Under the pieces are notes generated by a model that did no database searches, had not been told where the DNA came from, and saw nothing but the letters and a program-made list of their open reading frames with translations. Made by a program: the position numbers and the translations under genes. 64,000 nucleotides of DNA, from positions 6,262,001-6,326,000 of the forward strand of contig NZ_CP159534.1 of NCBI RefSeq assembly GCF_040529335.1, read 5' to 3'. Source of the stretch: Streptomyces sp. HUAS MG91 (lineage in GTDB: Bacteria; Actinomycetota; Actinomycetes; Streptomycetales; Streptomycetaceae). The stretch's first letter is position 1, and every line of letters starts with the position of its first letter. This document shows, piece after piece, positions 35,137 through 44,704 of this stretch.

Positions 35137-35154
35137 GCGTAGTAGGTACTACGC
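35137..35154. promoter_or_regulatory. Palindromic operator candidate upstream of lhgO
   Basis: GCGTAGTA and TACTACGC are perfect arms around a 2-bp centre (GG), 38 bases upstream of the lhgO ATG. The dyad looks like a site for a dimeric repressor of GntR or similar type. In the rest of the 391-bp gap (34801-35191) I see nothing else that I can name. Confidence 0.5.
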
Positions 35155-35191
35155 AAGCGCGTCATACGCACATCTTCCAGAAAGGAGGCGG

Positions 35192-36394
35192 ATGTTGGCC
35201 GACGAGACGATAGGCGTCGTAGGTGCCGGCATCGTGGGCCTCGCGACCGCCCGCGAGATCACCCTGCGCCGCCCCGGTACCCGCGTCGTCGTGTTCGACA
35301 AGGAACCCGGCGTCGCACACCACCAGACGGGCCACAACTCCGGCGTCGTGCACGCCGGCATCTACTACACACCCGGCAGCCTCAAGGCGAACCTGACCGT
35401 ACGGGGCGTGGGCCTGCTGCGCGAGTACTGCCAGGAGCACGGGCTCCCGTACCGCGAGATCGGCAAGCTGGTCATGGCCGTCCGCGAGGACGAACTCGAC
35501 CGGATGAACGCCCTCTACGAGCGGGCCAGGAACAACCACGTACCCGAGCTGCGCAAGGTCTCGCGCGAGGAGATCGCCGAACTCGAACCGCAGGCCGGCG
35601 GCATCGCGGCCCTGCACTCCCCGCGCACCGCGATCACCGACTACCCGGGCATCGCCCGCACGTTCGCCCAGGACATCGAGCGGTCCGGGGGAGAGGTGAA
35701 GCTCGGTTTCCGCGTCACCGGCCTCACCGAGGTCCCCGGCGGCATCGAGGTGGCGTCCGCGCGGGAGCGGGTCACGGTCGACCGGCTCGTGCTGTGCGCC
35801 GGGCTCCACTCCGACTCCGTGGCCCGGCTCGCGCGGGGCGGGCCCGAACCCCGGATCGTCCCGTTCCGCGGCGAGTACATGCTGCTCAAGCCGGAGCGGG
35901 CGGACCTGGTGCGCGGGCTGATCTACCCGGTGCCCGACCCCCGGTACCCGTTCCTCGGCGTGCACTTCACCCCGCGCGTCGACGGCTCGGTCGAGGTCGG
36001 CCCGAACGCCGTCCTCGCCCTCGCCCGCGAGGGGTACACCCGCACCCGCGTCTCCCCGAAGGACCTCGTGGGGCTGGCCGCCTACCCCGGCGTCTGGCGC
36101 ATGGCCGCGAAGCACTGGCGCACCGGCATCAAGGAGTACAAGGGCTCCTTCTCCACGGCCGCCTTCATGAAGGACGCGAAGCTGTACGTCCCCGGGGTCG
36201 GCGTCGACGACGTCGTGCGCGGCGGCGCCGGGGTGCGCGCCCAGGCGCTGGACCGCGACGGCACGCTCGTCGACGACTTCCGGCTGCAGCGGGCCGGCCG
36301 GATCACGGCCGTGCGCAACGCGCCGTCGCCCGCAGCGACGGCCAGCCTGGCGATCGCCGAGCACATCGTGGACGCGGTCTTCGACGGGTCCTGA
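35192..36394 (+). CDS. lhgO: L-2-hydroxyglutarate oxidase
   Basis: The 400-residue flavoprotein of the DAO superfamily oxidises L-2-hydroxyglutarate back to 2-oxoglutarate, a metabolite-repair step. It shows the FAD motif VVGAGIVGLATAREI, the family block HHQTGHNSGVVHAGIYYTPG, and PFRGEYMLLKPER. The ribosome binding site AAAGGAGG is a perfect match 4 bases before the ATG at 35192. A palindrome just upstream suggests repressor control. The best alternative is a related glycerol-3-phosphate-type dehydrogenase, but the blocks match LhgO closely. Confidence 0.9.
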   Translation: MLADETIGVVGAGIVGLATAREITLRRPGTRVVVFDKEPGVAHHQTGHNSGVVHAGIYYTPGSLKANLTVRGVGLLREYCQEHGLPYREIGKLVMAVREDELDRMNALYERARNNHVPELRKVSREEIAELEPQAGGIAALHSPRTAITDYPGIARTFAQDIERSGGEVKLGFRVTGLTEVPGGIEVASARERVTVDRLVLCAGLHSDSVARLARGGPEPRIVPFRGEYMLLKPERADLVRGLIYPVPDPRYPFLGVHFTPRVDGSVEVGPNAVLALAREGYTRTRVSPKDLVGLAAYPGVWRMAAKHWRTGIKEYKGSFSTAAFMKDAKLYVPGVGVDDVVRGGAGVRAQALDRDGTLVDDFRLQRAGRITAVRNAPSPAATASLAIAEHIVDAVFDGS

Positions 36395-36397
36395 GCA

Positions 36398-36442
36398 GGG
36401 GCGGTTCCGGGCGCCGTCCCCGACGCGGCCCGGAACCGCCCC
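36398..36442 (+). terminator. Terminator of lhgO
   Basis: GGGGCGGTTCCGGGC (36398-36412) and GCCCGGAACCGCCCC (36428-36442) form a perfect 15-bp stem starting 4 bases after the stop. In the remaining gap to 36744 I see only GC-rich sequence without a clear element. Confidence 0.75.
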
Positions 36443-36744
36443 GACCGGCCCCGAACACCCCTTTGTCCTGCGCCCTTTCGCGCGAGAACTGCTGGCGCCC
36501 CCAGCTCTGCGCAAGGGCCCGCGACCCGCCTGACGTCGACCTCACCGCACACCCTCCACCGATCGTCGAGGCGACGCCGACCACCTGTTCCGTTCCTCGG
36601 ATCCGAATGGGGCCAGGGGCGGGAACAAGCCGGACAAGGAGCCAGAAAACCCTTGGACCCCGTCGTCCCGGCCGCGGGACACTTCCCCCTTCGCCGACCC
36701 GCGCACCGGCCGGGTCCGGCCTTCCACGAGACGGGGGTGGGAAG

Positions 36745-38574
36745 TTGGAGACGCCCGGAGAAACGAGCACGGCACCGCGCCGCAGCGCGGTGCTGCTCGC
36801 CTGGCGCATCTACATCCGCGAGTTGGTCCGGCAGCGGCGGCTGGCCGTTCCGGCGATGCTGCTGCCCGCGCTGGGCAACATCGGCATCAACTATCTGGCG
36901 CCCCTGGTCGTCGCCCATCTCGTCGGGCGCTTCGCGGGGGAGGGCGCGGTCGAGGCCCGGGGCGCGCTGCCGTACGTCGCGGCCTTCGCGGGCGTCCTGC
37001 TGCTCTCCGAGACGCTGTGGCGGCTCGGCATCCACTGCCTCAACCGGGTGGACGCCCGGGGCGTCGAGCGGTTGTACGTGTACGGCATGGACGAGCTGTA
37101 CGCCAAGGACGCCACGTTCTTCCACGACAACTTCGCCGGATCGCTGACCAAGCGGGTCTCCAGCTTCGCCGTCCGTTTCGAGGAGTTCGCCGACACCCTC
37201 GTCTTCCAGGTGACCGGAAGCCTGGTCCCGCTGATGTTCGGCTCGGTGGTGCTCTGGACCTACGAACCCTGGCTCGTCGTCGCCCTGCTGGCGATGATCG
37301 CCCTCACCGGGGTGACCGTGGCCCCGCTGATCCGCCGCAGGCAGCGGATCGTGGACGCGCGCGAGGCGGCGATCGCCCGGGTGTCCGGCCATGTCGCCGA
37401 CAGCCTGTCGAACATGGAGACGATCCGGGCGTTCGCCGCCGAGGACCGGGAGGCCGCCGAGCACCGCGTCCGGGTCGCCGAGTCGCAGCGCTGGATGCTC
37501 AAGTCGTGGGACTACAGCAACCTGCGCATCGACACGGTCGTCGCCCCGCTGTCCGTGCTCACCAACGCGCTGGGCCTGCTGCTCGCGGTCACGCTCGGCG
37601 GCGGACACGGCGTCGAGGGCGTCGTGGTGGCGTTCACGTACTTCTCGAACGCGACGCGGATCATGTTCGACTTCAACCAGATCTACCGCCGCCTGGAGAG
37701 CTCGACGACCGAGGCTGCCCAGTTCACGGACCTGCTGATGGTGCCCGCGACCGTCCTCGACCCGCCCGCGCCCCGGCCCGCGCACCCCGCCCGCACCGAC
37801 GTCCGCTTCGAGAAGGTGACCTTCGCCCACGCGGGCGCGCCCCGGCTCTTCGACGGCCTGGACCTGGAGGTGCCCGGCGGCGCCAAGATCGGCTTCGTCG
37901 GCCGGTCCGGCGGCGGCAAGACGACCCTGACCCGGCTGCTCCTGCGCATGTCCGACATCCAGGGCGGCCGGATCCGACTCGGCGGCCAGGACATCAGCCG
38001 GCTGCGCCAGCGGGACCTGCGCGAGCTGATCGCGTACGTGCCCCAGACCCCCGCCATGTTCCACCGCAGCCTGCGCGACAACATCGCCTTCGCCCGCCCC
38101 GACGCCACCGACGCGGAGATCCGCCGCGCGGCCGAGGCCGCCCACGTCACGGAGTTCGCCGACACCCTGCCGGACGGCTTCGGCACCCTGGTCGGCGAGC
38201 GCGGCGTCAAGCTCTCCGGCGGACAGCGCCAGCGCGTGGCCCTGGCCCGCGCCATCCTGCGCGACGCCCCGGTGCTCCTCCTCGACGAGGCGACGAGCGC
38301 CCTGGACTCCGAGAGCGAACGGCTCGTGCAGGAGGCCCTGTGGCGCCTCATGGAGGGCCGCACCGCCCTGGTGGTGGCCCACCGCCTGAGCACCGTCGCG
38401 GGCATGGACCGCCTCGTCGTCCTGGACCGCGGCCGCGTCGTCGAGCAGGGCACGCACCACGACCTCCTCGCCGCCCGGGGCACCTACGCCAAGCTCTGGC
38501 TGCACCAGTCGGGCGGCTTCCTCGTCGACGGCAGCGAGTCCGAGATGGCGGAGGGCGCCGAGGTCAAGCCGTGA
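36745..38574 (+). CDS. ABC transporter, fused permease and ATPase (exporter type)
   Basis: The 609-residue half-transporter has a six-helix membrane domain (residues about 20-330), then the ATPase with Walker A GRSGGGKT, signature LSGGQRQR, Walker [13 protein letters not shown] and the H-loop AHRLST. It works as a homodimer or with a partner; none is adjacent. Substrate unknown. The start is uncertain: TTG at 36745 follows GGGTGGGAAG, while the first GTG in frame (36790) would leave the beginning of the soluble N-terminus out. Confidence 0.87.
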   Translation: METPGETSTAPRRSAVLLAWRIYIRELVRQRRLAVPAMLLPALGNIGINYLAPLVVAHLVGRFAGEGAVEARGALPYVAAFAGVLLLSETLWRLGIHCLNRVDARGVERLYVYGMDELYAKDATFFHDNFAGSLTKRVSSFAVRFEEFADTLVFQVTGSLVPLMFGSVVLWTYEPWLVVALLAMIALTGVTVAPLIRRRQRIVDAREAAIARVSGHVADSLSNMETIRAFAAEDREAAEHRVRVAESQRWMLKSWDYSNLRIDTVVAPLSVLTNALGLLLAVTLGGGHGVEGVVVAFTYFSNATRIMFDFNQIYRRLESSTTEAAQFTDLLMVPATVLDPPAPRPAHPARTDVRFEKVTFAHAGAPRLFDGLDLEVPGGAKIGFVGRSGGGKTTLTRLLLRMSDIQGGRIRLGGQDISRLRQRDLRELIAYVPQTPAMFHRSLRDNIAFARPDATDAEIRRAAEAAHVTEFADTLPDGFGTLVGERGVKLSGGQRQRVALARAILRDAPVLLLDEATSALDSESERLVQEALWRLMEGRTALVVAHRLSTVAGMDRLVVLDRGRVVEQGTHHDLLAARGTYAKLWLHQSGGFLVDGSESEMAEGAEVKP

Positions 38575-38622
38575 GGCGGGGGCCCGGGCGGGCTCGGCGA
38601 CGGGGGCGTGCCCGCAACGGCC

Positions 38623-38635
38623 TACCCTTGTGTGC
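38623..38635 (+). promoter_or_regulatory. Probable -10 of a leaderless miaB transcript
   Basis: TACCCT (38623-38628) lies 7 nt before the miaB ATG and no ribosome binding site is present. Confidence 0.5.
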
Positions 38636-40162
38636 ATGACCAGCAGCAGCGACCGGAGCCAGGCAGTGGACGTAGCGGACCCCAAGACGTACGAAGTGTT
38701 CACCTACGGGTGCCAGATGAACGTCCACGACTCCGAGCGCCTGTCCGGCCTCCTGGAGAACGCCGGATACGTCCGCGCCCCCGAAGGCTCCGACGGGGAC
38801 GCCGACGTGGTGGTCTTCAACACCTGCGCGGTACGCGAGAACGCCGACAACAAGCTCTACGGCAACCTCGGCCGGCTCGCCCCGCGCAAGACCTCGCGCC
38901 CCGGTATGCAGATCGCCGTGGGCGGCTGCCTCGCGCAGAAGGACCGCGACACCATCGTGAAGAAGGCGCCCTGGGTGGACGTCGTCTTCGGTACGCACAA
39001 CATCGGCAAGCTGCCCGTCCTCCTGGAGCGCGCCCGCGTCCAGGAGGAGGCGCAGGTCGAGATCGCCGAGTCCCTGGAGGCCTTCCCCTCCACGCTGCCC
39101 ACTCGCCGCGAGAGCGCCTACGCGGCCTGGGTCTCCATCTCGGTCGGCTGCAACAACACCTGCACCTTCTGCATCGTCCCCGCGCTGCGCGGCAAGGAGA
39201 AGGACCGCAGGACCGGCGACATCCTCGCCGAGATCGAGGCCCTGGTCGGCGAGGGCGTCTCCGAGATCACCCTGCTCGGCCAGAACGTCAACGCGTACGG
39301 GAGCGACATCGGCGACCGCGAGGCCTTCAGCAAGCTGCTGCGCGCCTGCGGCGAGATCGAGGGCCTGGAGCGGGTCCGCTTCACCTCCCCGCACCCGCGC
39401 GACTTCACCGACGACGTGATCGCCGCCATGGCCGAGACGCCGAACGTGATGCCGCAGCTGCACATGCCGATGCAGTCCGGTTCGGACACCGTCCTGAAGG
39501 CGATGCGCCGCTCGTACCGCCAGGAGCGCTTCCTCGGCATCATCGAGAAGGTCCGCGCCGCCATCCCGGACGCCGCGATCACCACCGACATCATCGTGGG
39601 CTTCCCCGGCGAGACCGAGGAGGACTTCGAGCAGACGATGCACGCCGTGCGCGAGGCCCGCTTCTCCGCCGCCTTCACCTTCCAGTACTCCAAGCGCCCC
39701 GGAACCCCCGCCGCGACCATGGAGAACCAGATCCCCAAGGAGGTCGTGCAGGCCCGCTACGAGCGTCTGGTCGCCCTCCAGGAGGAGATCTCCTGGGAGG
39801 AGAACAAGAAGCAGGTCGGCCGCACCCTGGAGCTGATGGTCGCCGAGGGCGAGGGCCGCAAGGACGGCTCCACCCACCGCCTCTCCGGCCGCGCCCCCGA
39901 CAACCGCCTGGTCCACTTCACCAAGCCGGACCAGGAGGTCCGCCCCGGCGACGTGGTCACGGTCGAGATCACCTACGCCGCTCCGCACCACCTCCTGGCC
40001 GAGGGCGCGGTCCTCGACGTGCGCCGCACGCGCGCGGGCGACGCCTGGGAGAAGCGCACCAAGGAGACCCAGGACAAGCAGCAGGGCGTCCTCCTCGGCC
40101 TGCCCAAGGTGGGCGTCCCCGAGCCGCTGCCGGCGGTCACCGGCGGCTGCGCGGTCGACTGA
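38636..40162 (+). CDS. miaB: tRNA-2-methylthio-N6-dimethylallyladenosine synthase MiaB
   Basis: This radical-SAM enzyme adds the methylthio group to i6A37 of tRNAs that read UNN codons. The 508-residue protein has the MTTase domain with [15 protein letters not shown] (Cys26) and two further cluster cysteines ([19 protein letters not shown]), the radical-SAM motif CNNTCTFC, and a C-terminal TRAM domain. It shares fold and motif order with rimO in this window. Its substrate i6A37 is made by miaA, about 5 kb downstream on the same strand. Confidence 0.95.
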   Translation: MTSSSDRSQAVDVADPKTYEVFTYGCQMNVHDSERLSGLLENAGYVRAPEGSDGDADVVVFNTCAVRENADNKLYGNLGRLAPRKTSRPGMQIAVGGCLAQKDRDTIVKKAPWVDVVFGTHNIGKLPVLLERARVQEEAQVEIAESLEAFPSTLPTRRESAYAAWVSISVGCNNTCTFCIVPALRGKEKDRRTGDILAEIEALVGEGVSEITLLGQNVNAYGSDIGDREAFSKLLRACGEIEGLERVRFTSPHPRDFTDDVIAAMAETPNVMPQLHMPMQSGSDTVLKAMRRSYRQERFLGIIEKVRAAIPDAAITTDIIVGFPGETEEDFEQTMHAVREARFSAAFTFQYSKRPGTPAATMENQIPKEVVQARYERLVALQEEISWEENKKQVGRTLELMVAEGEGRKDGSTHRLSGRAPDNRLVHFTKPDQEVRPGDVVTVEITYAAPHHLLAEGAVLDVRRTRAGDAWEKRTKETQDKQQGVLLGLPKVGVPEPLPAVTGGCAVD

Positions 40163-40202
40163 GGCACGCAGGACGGCGCTGCCACGCGCGGTGCCCGCGC
40201 AG

Positions 40203-40215
40203 TAGGCTGACGATC
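40203..40215 (+). promoter_or_regulatory. Probable -10 of a leaderless transcript
   Basis: TAGGCT (40203-40208), then 7 nt, then the ATG of the LigB-like gene; no ribosome binding site. Confidence 0.5.
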
Positions 40216-40920
40216 ATGCTTGTCGCCGCCGCCGTCTGCCCCTGCCCGCCGCTGCTCGTGCCGGAGGTCGCCGCAGGGGCCGCCCCGGAACTGGACGCCG
40301 CGCGTGCGGCCTGCGACGAGGCGCTGGCCAGGGTCGTCGCCGCGGCGCCGGAGCTGATCGTGGTCGTCGGCGCGGGCACCCGCACCACGTTCCACGAGGC
40401 GGGGGCCCGCGGCTCCTTCCGGCCCTTCGGCGTCGACACCGAGGTGGTCCTCGGCCCGCCGCCGGGCGCCCCGGACGCCACGCTGCCGCCGTCCCTCGCG
40501 GTCGGCGCCTGGCTGCTCACGCGTGCGGGCTGGAACGGTCCCGTACGCGGCTACGAGGTGGAGGGCGGCCGGTCCTGGCCGGCCAACGGCGAGGACGGGG
40601 TGAACCTCGCGGGTCTGGCCGACCGTGTGGGCCTGCTCGTCATGGGCGACGGCACGGCCTGCCGCACGGTCAAGGCCCCCGGCTATCTGGACGAGCGCGC
40701 CGAGGGCGTGGACGCGCTGATCGCCGCCGCCCTGCGCGGCCTCGACGCCGACGGCACGCTCGCGCGGCTCGACGCGGACCTGTCCCGCGAGCTGAAGATC
40801 TCCGGCCGCGACCCCTGGCAGATCCTCTCGGCGGCCTGGGACGGCGACCGCGGCACCGGCGAGCTGCTCTACGAGGACGCGCCCTACGGAGTCGGCTACT
40901 TCGTCGCCTCCTGGGCCTAG
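40216..40920 (+). CDS. Class III extradiol dioxygenase B-like protein
   Basis: The 234-residue protein has the LigB fold (AVCPCPPLLVPEV at the start, ELIVVVGAGTR, PWQILSAAWD near the end). The full set of iron ligands of active ring-cleavage enzymes is not evident, so catalysis is uncertain. An equivalent gene lies between miaB and miaA in mycobacteria, which suggests a housekeeping role still unknown. Its TAG stop is part of the CTAG that flanks the MITE-like element directly downstream. Confidence 0.78.
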   Translation: MLVAAAVCPCPPLLVPEVAAGAAPELDAARAACDEALARVVAAAPELIVVVGAGTRTTFHEAGARGSFRPFGVDTEVVLGPPPGAPDATLPPSLAVGAWLLTRAGWNGPVRGYEVEGGRSWPANGEDGVNLAGLADRVGLLVMGDGTACRTVKAPGYLDERAEGVDALIAAALRGLDADGTLARLDADLSRELKISGRDPWQILSAAWDGDRGTGELLYEDAPYGVGYFVASWA

Positions 40921-41017
40921 GGCCTGTCCGGCGGATCAGGTCGCAGTCGGTCGGCCCGCGCGTTTCTGTGCCGGCGTGCCGGACCCCGCGCCCGCGACAA
41001 GATCCGCCGGACAGGCC
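40921..41017. mobile_element. 97-bp MITE-like element with CTAG flanks
   Basis: The ends are GGCCTGTCCGGCGGATC (40921-40937) and its exact reverse complement (41001-41017); pairing continues inward for seven more bases with two mismatches. Both sides carry CTAG (40917-40920 and 41018-41021), as a target duplication of the YTAR type used by IS5-group elements would. It contains no reading frame. It is likely a non-autonomous element moved by a transposase in trans, and may double as the terminator of the LigB-like gene. Confidence 0.72.
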
Positions 41018-41032
41018 CTAGGGGGCGTCCGG

Positions 41033-41908
41033 TCAGGCTGCCGGGGCGGTCAGGACGGTCTCGGCGGCCAGCCACAGATTCCTGATCATCGGATTCGGGT
41101 CGCCCTTGCGGCTGACCAGGACGACCTGGCTGGGCGGAGCGTCCTCGATCGGGACGGTGACGATGTCGGGACGCAGTGAGCTGCGCCGATCGCCGACCGG
41201 GAGCACGGCGATCGCCCCGCCACTCGCGACGAGTTCGAGCTTGTCCTCGTAGCTCTCGATCGGCGGCACGCCGGCCCCGAGGATCCGGTAGGAAGTCCAG
41301 TCCGAGGTCTCGAACGCGCACGGCGCCGCCTCCTCGCCGGCCAGCTCTTCCGCGGTCACCGACGCGCGGGCGGCCAAGGGATGGCCGCGCGGGACCGCGA
41401 GCATCCGGGGCTCCTCGTACAGCGGGATGGTGAACACCTCGTCGGCGGCGAACGGCAGCGGGGCCCGGGCGATCAGGGCGTCGACGCCCTTGTCGGACAG
41501 CGCCCCGACATCGCGGCAGCTCAGGTACCGGGTGGCGATCTCGGCGTCCGGACAACGACGGCGCAGTTCCCGTACGGCGGCAGTGATCACCAGGTCTTCG
41601 ACGTAGCCGATGGTGATTCGTTCGGCCTCGGCCTGTTCACGCACGGCCAGCTCGGCCTGGCGGGCGGCCCGCAGCAGGGCCTGGGCCTGGGGGAGGAAGC
41701 TCTGGCCGGCCGGAGTGAGCCGGGTGCCCCGGGGTGCGCGGTCCAGCAGCCGTACGCCGAGATACTTCTCGAGCCGTTGGATCTGGCGGCTCAGCGCCGG
41801 CTGGGCCACGTGCAGGTCGGCAGCGGCCCGGCCGAAGTGCTGGTGCGCCGCCACCACGGTGAAGTAGCGCACCAGTCGCAGTTCCAAGTCCTGTCCGAGA
41901 TCGTTCAC
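41033..41908 (-). CDS. LysR-family transcriptional regulator
   Basis: The 291-residue protein begins with the LysR winged helix (VRYFTVVAAHQHFGRAAADL, QPALSRQIQRLEKYLG, residues 12-55) and continues with a two-lobed effector domain. It starts at a GTG and is divergent from the oxidoreductase at 42031, with 122 bp between, the usual arrangement for a LysR protein and its target. The effector is unknown. Confidence 0.88.
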   Translation of the reverse strand: MNDLGQDLELRLVRYFTVVAAHQHFGRAAADLHVAQPALSRQIQRLEKYLGVRLLDRAPRGTRLTPAGQSFLPQAQALLRAARQAELAVREQAEAERITIGYVEDLVITAAVRELRRRCPDAEIATRYLSCRDVGALSDKGVDALIARAPLPFAADEVFTIPLYEEPRMLAVPRGHPLAARASVTAEELAGEEAAPCAFETSDWTSYRILGAGVPPIESYEDKLELVASGGAIAVLPVGDRRSSLRPDIVTVPIEDAPPSQVVLVSRKGDPNPMIRNLWLAAETVLTAPAA

Positions 41909-41933
41909 CCTGCCAGCGTACGTGTCATGCCGT

Positions 41934-41956
41934 TTCGGAATGAGCAGGTTGCCGAA
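41934..41956. promoter_or_regulatory. Candidate LysR operator
   Basis: The intergenic dyad TTCGG-N13-CCGAA (41934-41938 and 41952-41956) is centred between the divergent lysR-type gene and the oxidoreductase gene. Confidence 0.38.
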
Positions 41957-42030
41957 CCGGTCTTGGACGGCCGTGCCGCCCTGGGCCTTGACTGAAGGAG
42001 CAACGTTTCCCCAGGAAAGCGACAGGCGCG

Positions 42031-43029
42031 ATGAAGGCGATTCAGTTCCGCGAAGCGGGCGGGCCGGAAGTTCTGCGGTACGACGAGGTGCCGGTTCCCG
42101 AGATCGGCCCGGGCGAGGTGCTCGTCCGGGTGCACGCGACGGGCGTCAATCCGCCGGACTGGTACCTGCGTGAGGGGATGAAGGTCATGCCGGCCGAGAT
42201 GAGGCCGGCGCTGGAGTTCCCTCTGATCCCCGGAACGGACATGTCGGGCGTGGTCCAGGCGGTCGCTCCGGATGTGCGGGGGTTCGCCGTCGGTGACGAG
42301 GTCTTCGGCATGCTGCGGTTCCCCGGATTCGACGGCCGGACGTACGCCGAGTACGTGGCCGCACCGGCTTCGGACCTGGCGCACAAGCCGGCCGGTATCG
42401 ACCACGTGCAGGCGGCCGGGGCGCCGATGGCCGTGCTGACGGCCTGGCAGTATCTGGTTGACCTCGGCCACGACGTTCCGTCTCCTTTCACCGGACAGGT
42501 GCACCGACCGGTGCCGATCACGCCAGGGACGACCGTGCTGGTCAACGGGGCCGCCGGTGGAGTGGGCCACTTCGCGGTGCAACTGGCGAAATGGAAGGGA
42601 GCACACGTCATCGCGGTGGCCTCGGGCCGGCACGAGCAGTTCCTGCGCAAGCTCGGCGCCGACGAGTTCATCGACTACACCAGGACGCGGGCCGCGGACG
42701 TGGTCAGCGGTGTGGACCTGGTGATCGACACCGTCGGGGGCCCGGACAGCTCACGCTTCCTGACCGTGCTCAAGCGCGGCGGCACCATGCTTCCGGTGTT
42801 CTTCGCCGAGTACGACCCGGAGGAGACGGCGAGACTGGGCATCACCGTCTCGAACATTCAGGTGCGTTCCCATGGTCCCCAGCTCGCCGAGATCGCGCGC
42901 CTGTTCGGCGAGGGCAAGCTCCAGGTCGGGGTGGACAGCACCTACCCGCTGCCCGAAGCGGGCAACGCACACGCGCGAGCCGCGCAGGGCCACATCCAAG
43001 GCAAGATCGTGCTGACGGTGGTCTCGTGA
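42031..43029 (+). CDS. Zinc-independent NADP-dependent oxidoreductase (quinone reductase type, MDR)
   Basis: The 332-residue medium-chain dehydrogenase/reductase resembles NADPH:quinone reductases. It has an N-terminal GroES-like domain (GPEVLRYDEVPVPEIGPGEVLVRV, ATGVNPPDWY), a Rossmann motif NGAAGGVGHFAVQLAK and no zinc-binding cysteines. The start lies about 120 bp from the divergent lysR-type gene, and a GCGAT context before the ATG gives only a weak ribosome binding site (AGGCGCG). It is likely induced through that regulator by a quinone or electrophile, which is inference. Confidence 0.88.
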   Translation: MKAIQFREAGGPEVLRYDEVPVPEIGPGEVLVRVHATGVNPPDWYLREGMKVMPAEMRPALEFPLIPGTDMSGVVQAVAPDVRGFAVGDEVFGMLRFPGFDGRTYAEYVAAPASDLAHKPAGIDHVQAAGAPMAVLTAWQYLVDLGHDVPSPFTGQVHRPVPITPGTTVLVNGAAGGVGHFAVQLAKWKGAHVIAVASGRHEQFLRKLGADEFIDYTRTRAADVVSGVDLVIDTVGGPDSSRFLTVLKRGGTMLPVFFAEYDPEETARLGITVSNIQVRSHGPQLAEIARLFGEGKLQVGVDSTYPLPEAGNAHARAAQGHIQGKIVLTVVS

Positions 43030-43154
43030 TCGCCGAACTCCAGCAGGCGGTGGCGAAACGACCCGGGAGGCAGGTCCCAGCCGCGGCCCGCACCGTCCCG
43101 GACACGGCGACGGCCGCGAAACCCGAGGGCTTCACGGCCGTCCGCCAGGTGTGA
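43026..43154 (+). CDS. Possible short ORF or gene remnant
   Basis: A 42-codon frame opens with GTG overlapping the oxidoreductase stop (GTGA) and ends in TGA at 43154. It encodes IAELQQAVAKRPGRQVP and an Ala/Thr-rich tail. I recognise no family. It could be a small coupled gene, the remnant of a longer one, or chance. Confidence 0.25.
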   Translation: MIAELQQAVAKRPGRQVPAAARTVPDTATAAKPEGFTAVRQV

Positions 43155-43159
43155 CCGGA

Positions 43160-43477
43160 CTACTTGCGAGCGGCCTCGCCGGCCTCGTTGTCGGCCGCCT
43201 GCTCCGCCGACTGCTGCTTCGGGATCTCCACGGCGGCCGCCCCGGCCTCGGTGGTCCCACCGGCCTCGGCGGGCTCCTCCGTGTCGGTGGCCCCGGCCTC
43301 CGCGGTCCGCGGCTCCTCCGCGGCGTCCGTGGCGGCCTCAGCGGCCTCGGAGGCGGGAGCGGCGTCCGAGGCGCCCTCCGCCTCGGGCTCGGCCGTCAGA
43401 GTGGCAGCTCCGCCCTCGGCGGTTGACGTCGCCTCGGTGTCCTTGGCCTTACGGCGAAACATGGCAAAAACGCCCAT
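43160..43477 (-). CDS. Low-complexity hypothetical protein
   Basis: The 105-residue acidic protein begins MGVFAMFRRKAKD and is otherwise composed mainly of Ala, Glu, Thr, Gly and Pro. Streptomyces genomes carry such a protein beside miaA, sometimes labelled gliding motility protein, with no evidence known to me. GGAG lies 7 bases before the ATG at 43477, favouring it over the Met at 43462. No fold can be inferred. Confidence 0.65.
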   Translation of the reverse strand: MGVFAMFRRKAKDTEATSTAEGGAATLTAEPEAEGASDAAPASEAAEAATDAAEEPRTAEAGATDTEEPAEAGGTTEAGAAAVEIPKQQSAEQAADNEAGEAARK

Positions 43478-43659
43478 TACAACTCCATGTGGTACTCGTG
43501 CGGGCGAAATCCCGCCCTTCCCGGTGCGTTCCATTGCGTCGCCCGGGTCACCGGTCCGCAAAACCGGCGGCTGGAACCTCGCAACAGGCAACGACCCCGC
43601 TCCCGCCCCGTCACGTAGCTCGTTCGAGAAGTGGTGCCGTGGTTTGCGAGACTGGGGCG

Positions 43660-44598
43660 GTGAGTAGCGCAGCTCCCGCCCCGCGGGTCATCGCCGTCGT
43701 CGGTCCCACCGCGGCGGGCAAGTCGGATCTCGGCGTCTTCCTCGCCAAGGAACTCGGCGGCGAAGTCGTCAACGCCGACTCCATGCAGTTGTACCGAGGG
43801 ATGGACATCGGCACCGCCAAGCTGACGCCCGAGGAGCGCGCCGGGGTCCCGCACCACCTCCTCGACATCTGGGACGTGACGGAGGCGGCCAGCGTCGCCG
43901 AGTACCAGAGGCTCGCCCGCGCCGAGATCGACCGCCTCCTCGCCGCGGGCCGCTGGCCCATCCTCGTCGGCGGCTCGGGGCTCTACGTGCGGGGCGCCGT
44001 CGACAAGATGGAGTTCCCCGGCACCGACCCCGACGTCCGCGCCCGCCTGGAGGCCGAGCTGGCGGAACACGGCTCCGGCGCGCTGCACGCCCGCCTCGCC
44101 GCCGCCGACCCGGAGGCCGCCACCGCGATCCTGCCGAGCAACGGGCGGCGCATCGTGCGTGCCCTCGAAGTCATCGAGATCACCGGAAAGCCCTTCACGG
44201 CCAACCTGCCGGGGCATGACTCCGTCTACGACACCGTCCAGATCGGCGTCGACGTCGAGCGGCCCGAACTCGACGAACGCATCACCACGCGCGTGGACCG
44301 CATGTGGGACGCCGGTCTCGTCGACGAGGTACGCACGCTGGAGGCCCAGGGCCTGCGCGAGGGGCGTACCGCGTCCCGCGCGCTCGGCTACCAGCAGGTC
44401 CTCGCCGCACTCGCCGGAGAGTGCACCGAGGAGGAGGCGCGCACGGAGACCGTCCGTGCCACCAAGCGCTTCGCGCGCCGCCAGGACTCGTGGTTCCGCC
44501 GCGACCCACGGGTGCATTGGCTCAGTGGGGCCGTGGCCGATCGCACAGAACTCCCGGCACGCGCAATGGCGTTGGTCGAACGACCGGTTACAGCCTGA
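43660..44598 (+). CDS. miaA: tRNA dimethylallyltransferase MiaA
   Basis: MiaA transfers dimethylallyl to A37 of tRNAs reading U-starting codons, making i6A for MiaB. The 312-residue protein has the P-loop GPTAAGKS (15-22), the substrate segment NADSMQLYRGMDIGTAK and the conserved ASRALGYQQV and FARRQDSWFRRD blocks. Translation starts at a GTG with a weak ribosome binding site; a longer frame is open upstream but overlaps the low-complexity gene on the other strand. Confidence 0.94.
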   Translation: MSSAAPAPRVIAVVGPTAAGKSDLGVFLAKELGGEVVNADSMQLYRGMDIGTAKLTPEERAGVPHHLLDIWDVTEAASVAEYQRLARAEIDRLLAAGRWPILVGGSGLYVRGAVDKMEFPGTDPDVRARLEAELAEHGSGALHARLAAADPEAATAILPSNGRRIVRALEVIEITGKPFTANLPGHDSVYDTVQIGVDVERPELDERITTRVDRMWDAGLVDEVRTLEAQGLREGRTASRALGYQQVLAALAGECTEEEARTETVRATKRFARRQDSWFRRDPRVHWLSGAVADRTELPARAMALVERPVTA

Positions 44599-44704
44599 TC
44601 ACGTGATGGCATCGGGACGCCCGGGCGGTCATCCAGGCCCCCGCGGCCGTGCCATCATCGACCTCGATCGACCGAGACAGTCCGGAGTGGGAGGGCGCGT
44701 GGCG

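Noticed and set aside
36303..36809. Minus-strand frame across the gap between lhgO and the ABC exporter
   Set aside because: It overlaps the lhgO terminator hairpin and both flanking genes, and its protein is low-complexity Arg/Gly/Pro.
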